DNA from: Bacteroidota bacterium
GTDB taxonomy: Bacteria > Bacteroidota > Bacteroidia > Cytophagales > Cyclobacteriaceae
Length of the DNA stretch: 53,561 bases
NCBI GenBank assembly: GCA_023412765.1
Contig: JAEZBX010000059.1
Coordinates: 1 to 53,561, forward strand
Reading direction: 5' to 3'
The notes beneath the pieces are model-generated. The model worked only from the letters and a program-made list of their open reading frames with translations. It made no database searches and was not told where the DNA came from. This document shows positions 9,059-17,897 of the stretch, piece by piece. The position numbers and the translations under genes were made by a program. Numbering within the stretch: the stretch's first letter is position 1; the number at the start of each line of letters is the position of its first letter.

Positions 9059-9284
9059 GGCCAAATAAGGAGGAGTTATCGGCAACATTCTCACCATTGT
9101 GAGGAGAAAATTTTAGAAAAAGGCGTCGATATCGCATTGTGAGGTTGTGCTCCTTTGCAACAATAGACGATATGGAAATGGAATGTTGCGCGCCCGAATG
9201 TCAATTCGCGAAAAAGCCGAGCGCCGCTGCAGTTTGCGTATAGGCCAACCGATATGAATTACATAGAATCTATTAGCCGCGGCC

Positions 9285-9425
9285 ATTAACCTACTTTGTC
9301 ATGTTTGAGCATTTTGAGGAAAGGAATAAGGAATAGGGAATAAGGGTGCGTACTTTGAGACCCACCCTTACTCCTTATTCCCTACTCCCTATTCCTTTTT
9401 TTCTAACTTGACAAAGTAAGATTAA
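9285..9425. repeat. Dispersed element with ~20-bp inverted ends and a long internal palindrome
   Basis: The left end reads ATTAACCTACTTTGTCATGT (9285-9304). The right end, read on the other strand, is TTAATCTTACTTTGTCAAGT (9425-9406), so the ends are inverted copies. Inside, an arm of AAGGAATAAGGAATAGGG type (9321-9348) pairs with CTTATTCCCTACTCCCTATT (9375-9394 and flanks). No coding capacity is present. The element abuts the ferredoxin stop. The same ends recur at 25306-25433 and, as one end only, at 1784-1805. It resembles a MITE-like or REP-type non-autonomous element. The rest of the 9033-9284 spacer holds a CATTGTGAGG direct repeat (9095 and 9135) and no gene. Confidence 0.7.
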
Positions 9426-9740
9426 CTATTCAGACGCCAAATGAAACACCGCTCCCGTTAAATTGTCACCGATCTTAATCTGACAAGCTAACCTACTCTG
9501 AGATGTACAGCGTGGAAGTTGATCGAGCATATCCATTTCGATATCTGTGGGTGGTGGCAGATTTTCCAATCCCTTCGCCACCTCAACCTGACAAGTGGCA
9601 CACAGCGCCATCCCACCGCATGTAGCAAGAATATCATAGTCGGAAGCTTTCAAAACTTCCATCAGGTTTAAGTTAATCTCCTCAGGAACTTCAATCTTTT
9701 GTGAAGTACCCTTCCCGTCAACAACATCAAAAGCTATCAT
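9426..9740 (-). CDS. [2Fe-2S] ferredoxin, adrenodoxin type
   Basis: A 104-residue cytosolic electron carrier. Cluster ligands are Cys41, Cys47, Cys50 and Cys86, the Cx5Cx2C...C spacing of adrenodoxin/FdxB-type ferredoxins. The acidic stretch between them (PPTDIEMDMLDQL) is typical of the partner-binding helix. It starts 6 bases after the gene for a ferredoxin-NADP reductase, so the two probably form one transcript and an electron-transfer pair. The final acceptor (a P450, a desaturase, Fe-S assembly) is not visible in this window. Confidence 0.93.
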   Translation of the reverse strand: MIAFDVVDGKGTSQKIEVPEEINLNLMEVLKASDYDILATCGGMALCATCQVEVAKGLENLPPPTDIEMDMLDQLPRCTSQSRLACQIKIGDNLTGAVFHLASE

Positions 9741-9746
9741 AATAAA

Positions 9747-10751
9747 TTAAAAAGCATTAACCCCATTTACAGTCGTATACTTGAAACTCAATTTTTGGTT
9801 AGGGTATATATGTTTAAAAGCACTTTGAGCCATCAGGGCCGCCTCATGAAACCCGCATAATATCAACTTTAGTTTTCCCGGGTAGGTGTTAATATCTCCT
9901 ATGGCATAAATCCCATCGACGTTCGTCGAATAATCCAGTGTGTTTACTTCAATGGCATTCTTGTCAATGTTTAATCCCCAGTCAGCGATAGGTCCGAGCT
10001 TCGGACTCAATCCAAACAACGGAATTATAAAGTCTGCAGCTAGCTTACTAACCACTCCCTGCTTGTCAATTACCTCCACAGCGTTCAACACGCCATTACC
10101 CTGGAGGGAACGAAGGTTTGAGTTTAACATCAGGTTCAGTTTACCCTCCTTTGCAAGGTGAAATACTTTTTCTGTCGAATCGGGCGCACCTCTGAATGAT
10201 TCATTTCGGTGAACCAATGTGACGCTCTCAGCAATCTCTGAAAGGTAAATGGACCAATCCAATGCAGAATCTCCGCCGCCTGCAATCACCAATTTCTTAT
10301 TTCGGAATTTGTCAGGGTCCTTCACCATATACACTACTCCTTTGCCTTCAAAATGCTCCAGACGTTCCAACTCCGGCTTGCGAGGTTCAAAGCAACCCAG
10401 GCCGCCTGCGATCACAATAACCTTAGCCTTGATTTCAGTGCCATCAGAAGTCGTAACAATGAACTCATTTCCCTGCGTCTTGTCCAGTCTTTCAACCCGC
10501 TCTCCAAGGGTGAATGTTGGCTTAAACGGAAGTATCTGCTCGTGAAGCTTCTCTACCAGTTCCTCAGCTTTGATCTCGGGATATCCTGGGATATCGTAAA
10601 TGGGTTTCTTGGGATAAATTTCTGATAGCTGCCCGCCGATCTGTGGTAACACGTCAACGAGATGACAACGCATCTTTAACAACCCAGCTTCAAAGACGGA
10701 AAATAAACCGACAGGGCCAGCCCCTACTACACAAATGTCTGTTGCTATCAT
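9747..10751 (-). CDS. Ferredoxin--NADP+ reductase, thioredoxin-reductase-like type
   Basis: A 334-residue flavoprotein that passes electrons between NADPH and ferredoxin. The FAD motif GAGPVG is at residues 10-15 and the NADPH motif GGGDSALDW is near residue 165. The C-terminal FAD motif YAIGDINTYPG is present. The CxxC redox pair of true thioredoxin reductases is absent, which is the mark of this ferredoxin reductase class (Bacillus YumC, Chlorobium FNR). It precedes the ferredoxin gene by 6 bases. A palindrome between this gene and the MarR gene suggests MarR control. Confidence 0.93.
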   Translation of the reverse strand: MIATDICVVGAGPVGLFSVFEAGLLKMRCHLVDVLPQIGGQLSEIYPKKPIYDIPGYPEIKAEELVEKLHEQILPFKPTFTLGERVERLDKTQGNEFIVTTSDGTEIKAKVIVIAGGLGCFEPRKPELERLEHFEGKGVVYMVKDPDKFRNKKLVIAGGGDSALDWSIYLSEIAESVTLVHRNESFRGAPDSTEKVFHLAKEGKLNLMLNSNLRSLQGNGVLNAVEVIDKQGVVSKLAADFIIPLFGLSPKLGPIADWGLNIDKNAIEVNTLDYSTNVDGIYAIGDINTYPGKLKLILCGFHEAALMAQSAFKHIYPNQKLSFKYTTVNGVNAF

Positions 10752-10787
10752 CTTATTCTTTTTCTTAAAAGTACGAAAAACATGACT

Positions 10788-10802
10788 TACTAATAATTAG
10801 TA
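10788..10802. promoter_or_regulatory. Probable MarR-type operator, TACTAAT-A-ATTAGTA
   Basis: A perfect 7-base inverted repeat with a 1-base spacer lies 37 bases before the reductase start and between it and the MarR gene. MarR regulators typically bind 15-20 bp AT-rich palindromes next to their own genes and targets. The assignment of this site to the neighbouring regulator is inference. Confidence 0.5.
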
Positions 10803-10838
10803 TAACAACTATTTTTCAAAAAAATTTTATGACTTACG

Positions 10839-11270
10839 TTATTTTAAATTGACATATATAGCATTCAAAATGCGCTTAAACTGCGCAAAATCACGCTCGG
10901 TCAGGCCTTCCCATGCTTTCAACCTCACATCCTTCACCTTCGGTTTCATTTGTTCGACACGGGCGCGACCCTGCGCGGTGAGGCATACATTAAATGAACG
11001 ACGGTCTTCGGGATGAACTTTGCGCTTAGTAAGACCTTTGTCGCAGAGCAAGTCAATTATTCTCGTTAGCGTGGGGGTATCCTTGAAAACTAATTCCGCC
11101 AGTTCTTTTTGATTCAGGTTGTCGTTGTCATACAAGTGTCTCAATATGAGCCATTGATCGACCGTAACATTCAACCCCAATTCTTTGAATCGCTTTTGAG
11201 CATATTGCTTGACCCTCCGAGCTGTGCGGTCGAGCAAAAATGAATACATGCTGTATGGTTCTTCTTCCAT
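10839..11270 (-). CDS. MarR-family transcriptional regulator
   Basis: A 143-residue winged-helix regulator that works as a dimer. The recognition region LNQKELAELVFKDTPTLTRI and the wing KRKVHPEDRRSFNVCLT are classic MarR. The ATG at 11270 follows a TATTTTTG promoter box by about 20 bases and gives the usual length; an in-frame ATG at 11321 would lie upstream of that box and is less likely. The gene is followed at 88 bases by the ferredoxin reductase. The palindrome in that gap makes it a candidate for autoregulated control of the reductase/ferredoxin pair. The ligand is unknown. Confidence 0.92.
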   Translation of the reverse strand: MEEEPYSMYSFLLDRTARRVKQYAQKRFKELGLNVTVDQWLILRHLYDNDNLNQKELAELVFKDTPTLTRIIDLLCDKGLTKRKVHPEDRRSFNVCLTAQGRARVEQMKPKVKDVRLKAWEGLTERDFAQFKRILNAIYVNLK

Positions 11271-11289
11271 CCTTTTATTGGTATGGCAA

Positions 11290-11297
11290 CAAAAATA
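11290..11297 (-). promoter_or_regulatory. Bacteroidota -7 box (TATTTTTG) of the marR gene
   Basis: The minus strand reads TATTTTTG, matching TAnnTTTG, 20 bases before the ATG at 11270. No good -33 box is seen. Confidence 0.4.
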
Positions 11298-11324
11298 ATG
11301 AATAGCGAAAGAAGTAAGCATCCA

Positions 11325-11360
11325 CGCGCCTGATCCGACCTACATCGGCACCAGACGCGC
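11325..11360 (-). terminator. GC-rich stem-loop after the sugar dehydrogenase gene
   Basis: CGCGCCTGATCCGA pairs imperfectly with TCGGCACCAGACGCG. It sits 12 bases past the stop of the large dehydrogenase gene and before the marR promoter. There is no clear U-run, so it may be a weak terminator or a 3'-end stabiliser. Confidence 0.4.
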
Positions 11361-11371
11361 GGAGTGAAATC

Positions 11372-14300
11372 TTATTTCAACGTAAGTGCATTCGTGAATG
11401 CTTTCGCGTCATACTTAAAAGCAATATTCGATATGATGAACAACGATTGTCCACCTGGAGCTTTTTCATTTCTAAAGATGAAGTAAACGTCGTGAACGCC
11501 AGTGGTTGGACTTATTTTTATGTTGGCAATAGTAGGGGTTAACGATGGATCTTTCCCTTTTGATGGCACGATTGCTTTCGATTCTCCGACCAGTGTTCCA
11601 TCCACTCGATCCAGGCGAACCTCAATCGTACCGCCCGCTGCATTCAATTGCGCCTCGGGAGCAAATACATAGCATGTTACCTCGGAAATTCCCGAGAGAT
11701 CCAACTTATTATACCTCATGTAGCCGCCGCTGCGCGAACCTATCATGAGATCCATCGGCGGCTGAGGAAGTTTAAATCTTTGAACTCCATCTGTTTCATC
11801 AGCAATGCTCGCCGAAAAACTTGAACTTTTCAATATCATCGTTTTTTCTACAGTTGATGCCTCGATACCATTCGCTCCATTATCCGTGTAAGCAGCGCGC
11901 ATGATATAGACCCCATTACCGTCAAAGCTTGTTGCCGTTGGTGTATATGTTCCCTGCGGAGCTAGTCGTACAATTTTTTCTTCGACTCCCAGGTTAAGAA
12001 TGTAATTTACCATTTCAGTAGCATCTGCAACGGACAACTGCGGATGCGATGCCATAGCAACTTCTCCCCAAACGCCGGTTCCTCCCTGAATAATCTTTTT
12101 AACTAAGTAGTCGGTAGCCTTCGTATCGTCCTTATATTTTGCCGCGACATCCAGGTATGTCGGACCGATCGATTTCCTGTCAATGATATGGCACGACTTA
12201 CAATCATTTTGATCTATGAGCTTTTTGCCTTTAGCAAACTTTGCAAATGCATCAGCACTTAGATGTCCTTGGGCGATTTCCACCTTGTCAAATCCCTCTG
12301 CGAGATAATCTATGCGCACCGAAATTTCTTCTGGTTCAATGCGCCCATCGGCAAGACTACCGTCTTCTTTGTCGCTTACGGTGACTGCATACTCAAATGG
12401 TTGATTGGGAAAGAAGAAGGTTTGGTTACCTCTCGTAATTTCAAACTTAACTTCGGGGGGTTCATTGCCCGCAAGTATCTCAATTTCTTTCCCAGCCTTC
12501 TCACCCGCTGCATCGGTAACAGTAAGCGCAGCTTTGTAAACTCCCGCTTGTTCAAATGTAAATTTTGAATTCTCTTCCTTCATTGTAGAAAGCACTTTGC
12601 CGTCCTGGTCCAGTATTTTCCATTCGTACGCAAGTGCATCGCGATCAAAATCTTTTGTACCTGCTGAACTCAGATTGACGGTCATTGGAACCGCTCCTTT
12701 CACTTTATCAGCCGCCATCTGCACATGAGGTTTCCGGTTATTGCCATTGTACTCGATCCTGACAAGCCTTGCATCTTCATTACCCTGAAACCATCCTGTA
12801 CCATATTCCAGTAAATAAAGATCACCATCCTCAGCAAACTCCATATCCATTGGATTGCTGAATTTGTAGCTGGGCATGAACGGTTCCATCGACACATAGT
12901 TACCTTCATCATCCATCGTGACGGCAATAATCCAACCCCTCATCCATTCATAAATGAATAGCTTTCCGTCATAATAGTCGGGAAATGCGCGCTTTGCGTT
13001 CTTAAAGTCCTTGCTGTAGAATACCGGTCCCGCCATTGCTGTGCGGCCTCCGGTTCCCAGCAACGGAAACTCCGGCGACACGTCGTAGGGATACCAGATA
13101 AAAGCTTTCTGAGCAGGAGGCAATTCATTTAAGCCCGTGTTGTTGGGCGAATGATTCACCGGCTTCATAGGATCGAAGGCGGCGCCCTGCCTACCCGTTG
13201 CAAAATCACGTTCGTGGTAAGCCTGATTATCCCCTACAAAATATGGCCATCCATAAAATCCTGCTTTGCGCGCCTGATTTATTTCGTCGTAAGCTCTCGG
13301 GCCACGATTAACGGAGTCGGTACCCGCATCAGGTCCCACATCGCCCCAATATAAATAGCCAGTAGTTTTGTCAACTGAAATCCGGTATGGATTTCGTCCA
13401 CCCATAATGTAAATCTCTGGTCTCGTTTTCGGTGTTCCCTTTGAAAACAGGTTTCCTTCCGGGATCGTATAAGTTCCATCGGGTTCAGGATGAATGCGCA
13501 AAATCTTTCCTCGCAGGTCGTTCGTGTTGCCAGACGATTTTTGTGCATCCCATGGCCCTCTGCCTGGTCGATTATCCATGGGAGCATAGCGGGTTGAACG
13601 CGGGCTAGTATTATCTCCTGTGGACAGATACAAATTTCCGTCAGCGTCGAAAGCGATTGACCCGCCGGTATGGCAGCACTGCTCACGCTGAACTTCAACT
13701 TCCAGCAATATTTTTTTGGATGACTCCATCAGTGAATCACCAATTAATTCATATCGTGTGAGGATATTTACAGGTTTATCTCCAGCCTGCGAATAATAGA
13801 GGTAAATCCAATTATTCTTCACATAATTCGGATCAAGCGCTACACCAAGAAGTCCGTCTTCCGCCTCATCGCGACCGTTGTCTTTAAATTTATACTTCGT
13901 ACTAACAGGTATCTTCGCAATGGTTTTTGTTTTTTGTTCGACCGGATCGTAGATCTTGACAGCACCTTTTCGTTCAACAAAAAGTACACGTTGACCCGGC
14001 AATAACGCAAGCTCTACCGGCTCGTCCAGTTTTTCATCGAGTATAATTTTGGTGAATCGGTTTTCCTCAGGCACACGTTTCGTGCGAACCATGGAATAAT
14101 TCAGCTTCACAGATTTTTTACCACCTAAGGCATATTCAATGCCACCGGCAATGTGCGAAAGAAATAAGGGTTCTTTGTAGGTCTGATCGGTGTGCCCCAT
14201 GGCAGTGTAAAATGCCCGTCCACCATCGTAATCATGGTACCATGACATCGGGTGGTTGTCACCATTCGTTCCGCCTGTGTACGTTTTCTCATCAATTTTG

Positions 14301-14866
14301 ACAAGGACGTTCACCTTATCGTTTATGTTTTTGAAACTATAAAACTCGTCGGTACGCTCAAAACGGTCCGGCAGGGAATCAGATGCCGGATGGTTCTTAT
14401 CAACCACATAAAATTCACCTTTCTTAACGTTGGGATCGTTGGGATGACTTTCGAAATATGCACCCACCATCTTACCATACCATGGCCAATCGTACTCTGT
14501 ATCCGTTGCAGCATGAATCCCAACAAATCCCCCACCAGCCTGAATGAATCGTTCGAAATCATTTTGTTGTTCATGGTTAAGCACATCACCCGTGGTGTTA
14601 AGAAATATTACCGCTTTGTAACGGGTCAAATTTTCCTCATTGAATTTTGAAGCGTTTTCAGTGGTATCAACTTCAAAGCCTTGCTTCCTTCCGAGTTCGC
14701 GCAATGCCTCGATGCCGGCTCCAATCGACTCATGCCTGAATCCTGCAGTTTTGCTGAATACTAAAACCCTGACTCCTGCATCTTCTGAAGTGTCACAGGA
14801 GACTGCGAATAAGAATACTACGGCAAAAACAAGTAAAGACGCTGTTACTTTTCTAGAAATACTCAT
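11372..14866 (-). CDS. ThuA / glucose-sorbosone dehydrogenase / PKD / cytochrome c / CBM fusion lipoprotein
   Basis: A 1164-residue secreted multidomain enzyme. The N-terminus ends in the lipobox FAVSC, so it is probably a lipoprotein. A ThuA-like domain (about 30-255) contains GGGFVGIHAATDTEYDWPWY. A glucose/sorbosone dehydrogenase beta-propeller of the PQQ type follows (about 275-690, with DGLLGVALDPNY and GSIAFDADGNLYLSTGDNTS). Then come a PKD domain (about 705-795), a class I cytochrome c with haem motif Cys889-Lys-Ser-Cys892-His893, and a C-terminal carbohydrate-binding module of CBM6 type (about 1010-1160). The likely reaction is periplasmic or surface oxidation of a sugar with electrons passed to the built-in haem. 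The substrate is unknown. Related fusions are common in Cytophagales. Confidence 0.9.
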   Translation of the reverse strand: MSISRKVTASLLVFAVVFLFAVSCDTSEDAGVRVLVFSKTAGFRHESIGAGIEALRELGRKQGFEVDTTENASKFNEENLTRYKAVIFLNTTGDVLNHEQQNDFERFIQAGGGFVGIHAATDTEYDWPWYGKMVGAYFESHPNDPNVKKGEFYVVDKNHPASDSLPDRFERTDEFYSFKNINDKVNVLVKIDEKTYTGGTNGDNHPMSWYHDYDGGRAFYTAMGHTDQTYKEPLFLSHIAGGIEYALGGKKSVKLNYSMVRTKRVPEENRFTKIILDEKLDEPVELALLPGQRVLFVERKGAVKIYDPVEQKTKTIAKIPVSTKYKFKDNGRDEAEDGLLGVALDPNYVKNNWIYLYYSQAGDKPVNILTRYELIGDSLMESSKKILLEVEVQREQCCHTGGSIAFDADGNLYLSTGDNTSPRSTRYAPMDNRPGRGPWDAQKSSGNTNDLRGKILRIHPEPDGTYTIPEGNLFSKGTPKTRPEIYIMGGRNPYRISVDKTTGYLYWGDVGPDAGTDSVNRGPRAYDEINQARKAGFYGWPYFVGDNQAYHERDFATGRQGAAFDPMKPVNHSPNNTGLNELPPAQKAFIWYPYDVSPEFPLLGTGGRTAMAGPVFYSKDFKNAKRAFPDYYDGKLFIYEWMRGWIIAVTMDDEGNYVSMEPFMPSYKFSNPMDMEFAEDGDLYLLEYGTGWFQGNEDARLVRIEYNGNNRKPHVQMAADKVKGAVPMTVNLSSAGTKDFDRDALAYEWKILDQDGKVLSTMKEENSKFTFEQAGVYKAALTVTDAAGEKAGKEIEILAGNEPPEVKFEITRGNQTFFFPNQPFEYAVTVSDKEDGSLADGRIEPEEISVRIDYLAEGFDKVEIAQGHLSADAFAKFAKGKKLIDQNDCKSCHIIDRKSIGPTYLDVAAKYKDDTKATDYLVKKIIQGGTGVWGEVAMASHPQLSVADATEMVNYILNLGVEEKIVRLAPQGTYTPTATSFDGNGVYIMRAAYTDNGANGIEASTVEKTMILKSSSFSASIADETDGVQRFKLPQPPMDLMIGSRSGGYMRYNKLDLSGISEVTCYVFAPEAQLNAAGGTIEVRLDRVDGTLVGESKAIVPSKGKDPSLTPTIANIKISPTTGVHDVYFIFRNEKAPGGQSLFIISNIAFKYDAKAFTNALTLK

Positions 14867-15020
14867 ACGTTTGGTTTAGGGAATGTCCTATTACAATTTT
14901 AGCTAGAAAAGTTGTAAAAAAAACAAACGCATCTGAATCTATCAGACATTATCGGCAAATGGCATAAAGCACTATACAGATTCCTTCCATTCAAAGGTGA
15001 ATAAGGATCTCTGGTGGATA

Positions 15021-15926
15021 TTAGAACATCAGGGTGATGTGAGCGGATGTTCTATCATTCGCCTCAACCAGTCCGTTAAACAATTTCTGTCTTCCGGGAT
15101 GAGACCACGAAACACCGACGGCAATGCTTCGATAATAAATTTCAGAACCAAGTTGGCATAACGTAGCCCACCCGCCTGTGTCAGGAAAGGGTTGATCGAA
15201 CTGCTTATTGTCCCTGAAAAATTCGCCGCTAATACCAACGTTGGGCATCACGGTCACCGAACCAGTACGTAGGATATAGAACATCGTCAGTCCAGCCCGC
15301 GCCGCATTGCCGAACCTGTACTCGTCTTTATTCGTCGTATTTAGACTGTAGCTGAGCTCAGCGTTAAGCCCAATGTTATTGTGTCTGACAGTATGTATCG
15401 CGTTCAAGAGAACATCCACGCTGCCGGTCCCCAACTGAAAATTCTGATTTACAGTAAGACCGTTTTCAATTTGCCTGTACTCTCCCGTTGGTAGCTTGAG
15501 ACCTGCGCCTACCAGTAGGTTATGTTTGAAGAAACGGTCTGCGCTGTCGTATGTATTTATAACATTATAATTCGCGCTGACTATTATATCACCCAAACCT
15601 TTCAGATTTTTTGTGGTTGGACCCTCTATCCTTTCATTAAAGTTGAAAGGAACGAAAACAAACGCCTGGACCCGTTTAACAGGATAAAATCTACCCCACA
15701 ATTCTGCAGTTCTAAAAGTCTCGTAGGAATATTGATGCGCATGAGAACCATCCAATGTTGACTTGAATGAGCTGTAACGATAACGCATTCCCACGAAATT
15801 CTTTCCGAGTTGGGGTAGTATACCATAGTGATAGTTACCAACACCACATCCACATACATTGCAAGCCTGACTGCTGAGCGGAATCAACAGCATTGATACT
15901 AAACCGGCGATAAATACTTTTTTCAT
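15021..15926 (-). CDS. Outer-membrane beta-barrel protein with N-terminal CNVCGCG motif
   Basis: The protein has 301 residues with a signal peptide (MKKVFIAGLVSMLLIPLSSQA). The mature protein begins CNVCGCGVGNYHYG, a possible metal site, and continues with alternating amphipathic strands that fit an outer-membrane barrel. It begins 10 bases after the di-haem peroxidase stop and follows the MbnP-like gene, an order I recall from other Bacteroidota, where this protein is named simply transporter. The ATG at 15926 is chosen because it starts the signal peptide; the frame also runs upstream into the peroxidase. Function is not known; outer-membrane passage or assembly of a metal-related cargo is inferred. 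Confidence 0.75.
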   Translation of the reverse strand: MKKVFIAGLVSMLLIPLSSQACNVCGCGVGNYHYGILPQLGKNFVGMRYRYSSFKSTLDGSHAHQYSYETFRTAELWGRFYPVKRVQAFVFVPFNFNERIEGPTTKNLKGLGDIIVSANYNVINTYDSADRFFKHNLLVGAGLKLPTGEYRQIENGLTVNQNFQLGTGSVDVLLNAIHTVRHNNIGLNAELSYSLNTTNKDEYRFGNAARAGLTMFYILRTGSVTVMPNVGISGEFFRDNKQFDQPFPDTGGWATLCQLGSEIYYRSIAVGVSWSHPGRQKLFNGLVEANDRTSAHITLMF

Positions 15927-15936
15927 AGTGATAATA

Positions 15937-16983
15937 TTAATATTCCGAAAAGCGACGATCACTGAGAAACTCTTCATCAGTAAGAGTCTTTAAGAAATCA
16001 ATTATTTTACTTCGTTCATCAACCGTAAGGTTGATACCTGGTTGTTCACCTTGCATGAGCAGAGGATCGAGTGTTAGACTTACATGAACGCCTGACGCGT
16101 AAAAGTTCAGGACATCCTGAAGGGTATTAAGCTTTCCATTATGCATGTAAGGGGCGGTATACTGTACGTTGCGCAAACTGGGTACTTTAAATTTGCCCCG
16201 GTCTTCAGGATTTAATGTGATCTCTTCCCGTCCTGGATCTTTCAACATATCGTCAGCAGTACTGAAACCATTATTGCGAAATGATTGGTCCGTAAATAAA
16301 TCACCAGCATGACAGGAAGCACAATGCTGACGAAACAATACTTCACCTTCCAGCTCATTTGGCGTAAGTTGCACACCTTCATTCCTCACATACTTATCGT
16401 ATCGGCTATTCGCAGAGATCATCGTCGCCATAAATTGGGTCAGAGATTGGAGGAATCGGGTACTGTTGATCTCTTCAGACCCAAAAGCAGCTTTGAACTG
16501 GTCTCGGTATTTCTGTTGCCCTTCAAGTTTGCGCAAGATATTAGGTGTCTCCTCGTCCATCTCCACTGGATTGCTGATCGCATTCAGCGGAACCAGGTCA
16601 AGATTATGGACGCCACCATCCCAGAAAAAATTTCTGTACCAAATCAAATTCTGAACAGGCAAGGAATTTCTCCGACCCAACTGATCGCCGATGCCGTGAC
16701 TTACGTCGTGACCGTGGTGAGTGAAGGCCGTCGGTTGCTGATGACAAAATCCACATGAAATGGTGTTATCACGAGATAAGGCAGCATCATAGAAAAGCAT
16801 CTTTCCCAATACAATTCCTTCTTCGGTTAACGGGTTAGCCAACAGGTCATAGGCTGGTTCTGGAAAATTAGTTGGAAGTTCCAATACCACCGGAGTTGGT
16901 TTTGGCTCCATGGTTTGTTCATCTTCGGAACAAGCTGCCGCGAACAACACGAAAAAGAAAAGAAATGCGTGGCACAATTTCAT
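15937..16983 (-). CDS. Di-haem cytochrome c peroxidase family protein (MauG/MbnH-like)
   Basis: A 348-residue periplasmic protein whose signal sequence ends in a lipobox (FAAAC). It carries two haem motifs: Cys77-Gly-Phe-Cys80-His81 and Cys221-Ala-Ser-Cys224-His225. This is the bacterial cytochrome c peroxidase/MauG fold. MauG-type members oxidise tryptophans of a partner protein instead of reducing peroxide for respiration. Here the gene lies 6 bases after an MbnP-like gene, and in methanotrophs MbnH acts on MbnP, so an MbnH-like role is more likely than a detoxifying peroxidase. Family membership is certain; the modifying activity is inferred from context. Confidence 0.88.
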   Translation of the reverse strand: MKLCHAFLFFFVLFAAACSEDEQTMEPKPTPVVLELPTNFPEPAYDLLANPLTEEGIVLGKMLFYDAALSRDNTISCGFCHQQPTAFTHHGHDVSHGIGDQLGRRNSLPVQNLIWYRNFFWDGGVHNLDLVPLNAISNPVEMDEETPNILRKLEGQQKYRDQFKAAFGSEEINSTRFLQSLTQFMATMISANSRYDKYVRNEGVQLTPNELEGEVLFRQHCASCHAGDLFTDQSFRNNGFSTADDMLKDPGREEITLNPEDRGKFKVPSLRNVQYTAPYMHNGKLNTLQDVLNFYASGVHVSLTLDPLLMQGEQPGINLTVDERSKIIDFLKTLTDEEFLSDRRFSEY

Positions 16984-16989
16984 CAGGCA

Positions 16990-17778
16990 CTAGTTATGCA
17001 CGTGGTGATACTTAAACATGTTTACATAATTAGCAGAGATCGTTGTCGAGAACTCGGAAAACATAACCAGGGGATGTTCAGCAATAGAAATGGGTATTGG
17101 ATTGCTAAAAAATTCCAGGACATCTACATGGAGATGCACCTGAGGATTTTTCTCCGGCCTGACCTGGGCAACTGCACTACCCATATCGAGTGTTGCCATA
17201 CGTATGTTGTTTATACCTGGAGTTTCATAGCCCCCATATCCGCCAATATGATAGTAGAATTTGTTGTCCTGATCCGAAGGAGCTGCTGTCGAGGTCCCTT
17301 CCATTTTGAAAAAAATGTAACCTGAGTTCCACGTCCAGTACATTCCGTCGTGCCCTTGCGCAGGGTCAAGTACTCCTGGCCTTTTGCTGACATCCATCGT
17401 GCTTCGAAGACTATCAACTCCAATCGTGAAACTTATTTTGTTATAATTTCCCGAAGGTATATTTCTCAATTTCACATGATGCGTTTCGTGGTGTTCTTCC
17501 ATGATTAGAAAATAACTGGAATCCTGCGGCACAATAAAAACGTTCCCATCAGTTGTAGTAAGCGTAATGTTGCTTATGTAATAGTTAAGCTTTGAAATTT
17601 GAAAAGATTCGCCGGAGGCATTAACGTAGTCTGTCAACAATTGAAGGTCATCGTTACCAACTCGATTATCAAATTCGATTGTAATCTGTCCTCTTCCTTC
17701 AGTCAAAGAGTCATCATCGTCGCAGGCAATTATTGCCAGCGATAGAAAAATTAATAAGTATGAATGCAAAATTCTCAT
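16990..17778 (-). CDS. MbnP-family lipoprotein (probable copper-binding)
   Basis: A 262-residue lipoprotein (lipobox LAIIAC, Cys19). It has the features of the MbnP/CorA-like family: an N-terminal beta-sandwich with KLNYYISN, a His-rich EEHHETHHVKL segment, and the central MYWTWNSGYIFFKMEG motif at about 146-161. Its tryptophans are candidates for oxidation to kynurenine by a MauG-like partner. MbnP proteins are produced under copper limitation and bind copper. The gene heads a tight three-gene group with the di-haem peroxidase (6 bases) and the CNVCGCG barrel protein (10 bases). Confidence 0.85.
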   Translation of the reverse strand: MRILHSYLLIFLSLAIIACDDDDSLTEGRGQITIEFDNRVGNDDLQLLTDYVNASGESFQISKLNYYISNITLTTTDGNVFIVPQDSSYFLIMEEHHETHHVKLRNIPSGNYNKISFTIGVDSLRSTMDVSKRPGVLDPAQGHDGMYWTWNSGYIFFKMEGTSTAAPSDQDNKFYYHIGGYGGYETPGINNIRMATLDMGSAVAQVRPEKNPQVHLHVDVLEFFSNPIPISIAEHPLVMFSEFSTTISANYVNMFKYHHVHN

Positions 17779-17851
17779 TTGAATTGCGTTAAAAGATGCA
17801 ACGCGTCGTCTTGTGACGGACGTTGAAAAAAGATTAGAATATTCATGTAGC

Positions 17852-17881
17852 CTGGTGGTTATTTATTGACTAACACACCAG
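17852..17881. terminator. Stem-loop CTGGTGgTTA ... TAAcaCACCAG
   Basis: An imperfect 10-base stem lies between the small Cys-protein gene and the MbnP-like gene, 16 bases after the stop of the former. No T-run follows, so it could be a weak terminator or a 5'-leader structure of the MbnP-like transcript. Confidence 0.3.
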
Positions 17882-17897
17882 ATGTTGGCTGACAATT

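Noticed and set aside
16309..16758. 149-codon plus-strand frame opposite the di-haem peroxidase
   Set aside because: It is a shadow of a strongly supported gene with both haem motifs on the other strand.
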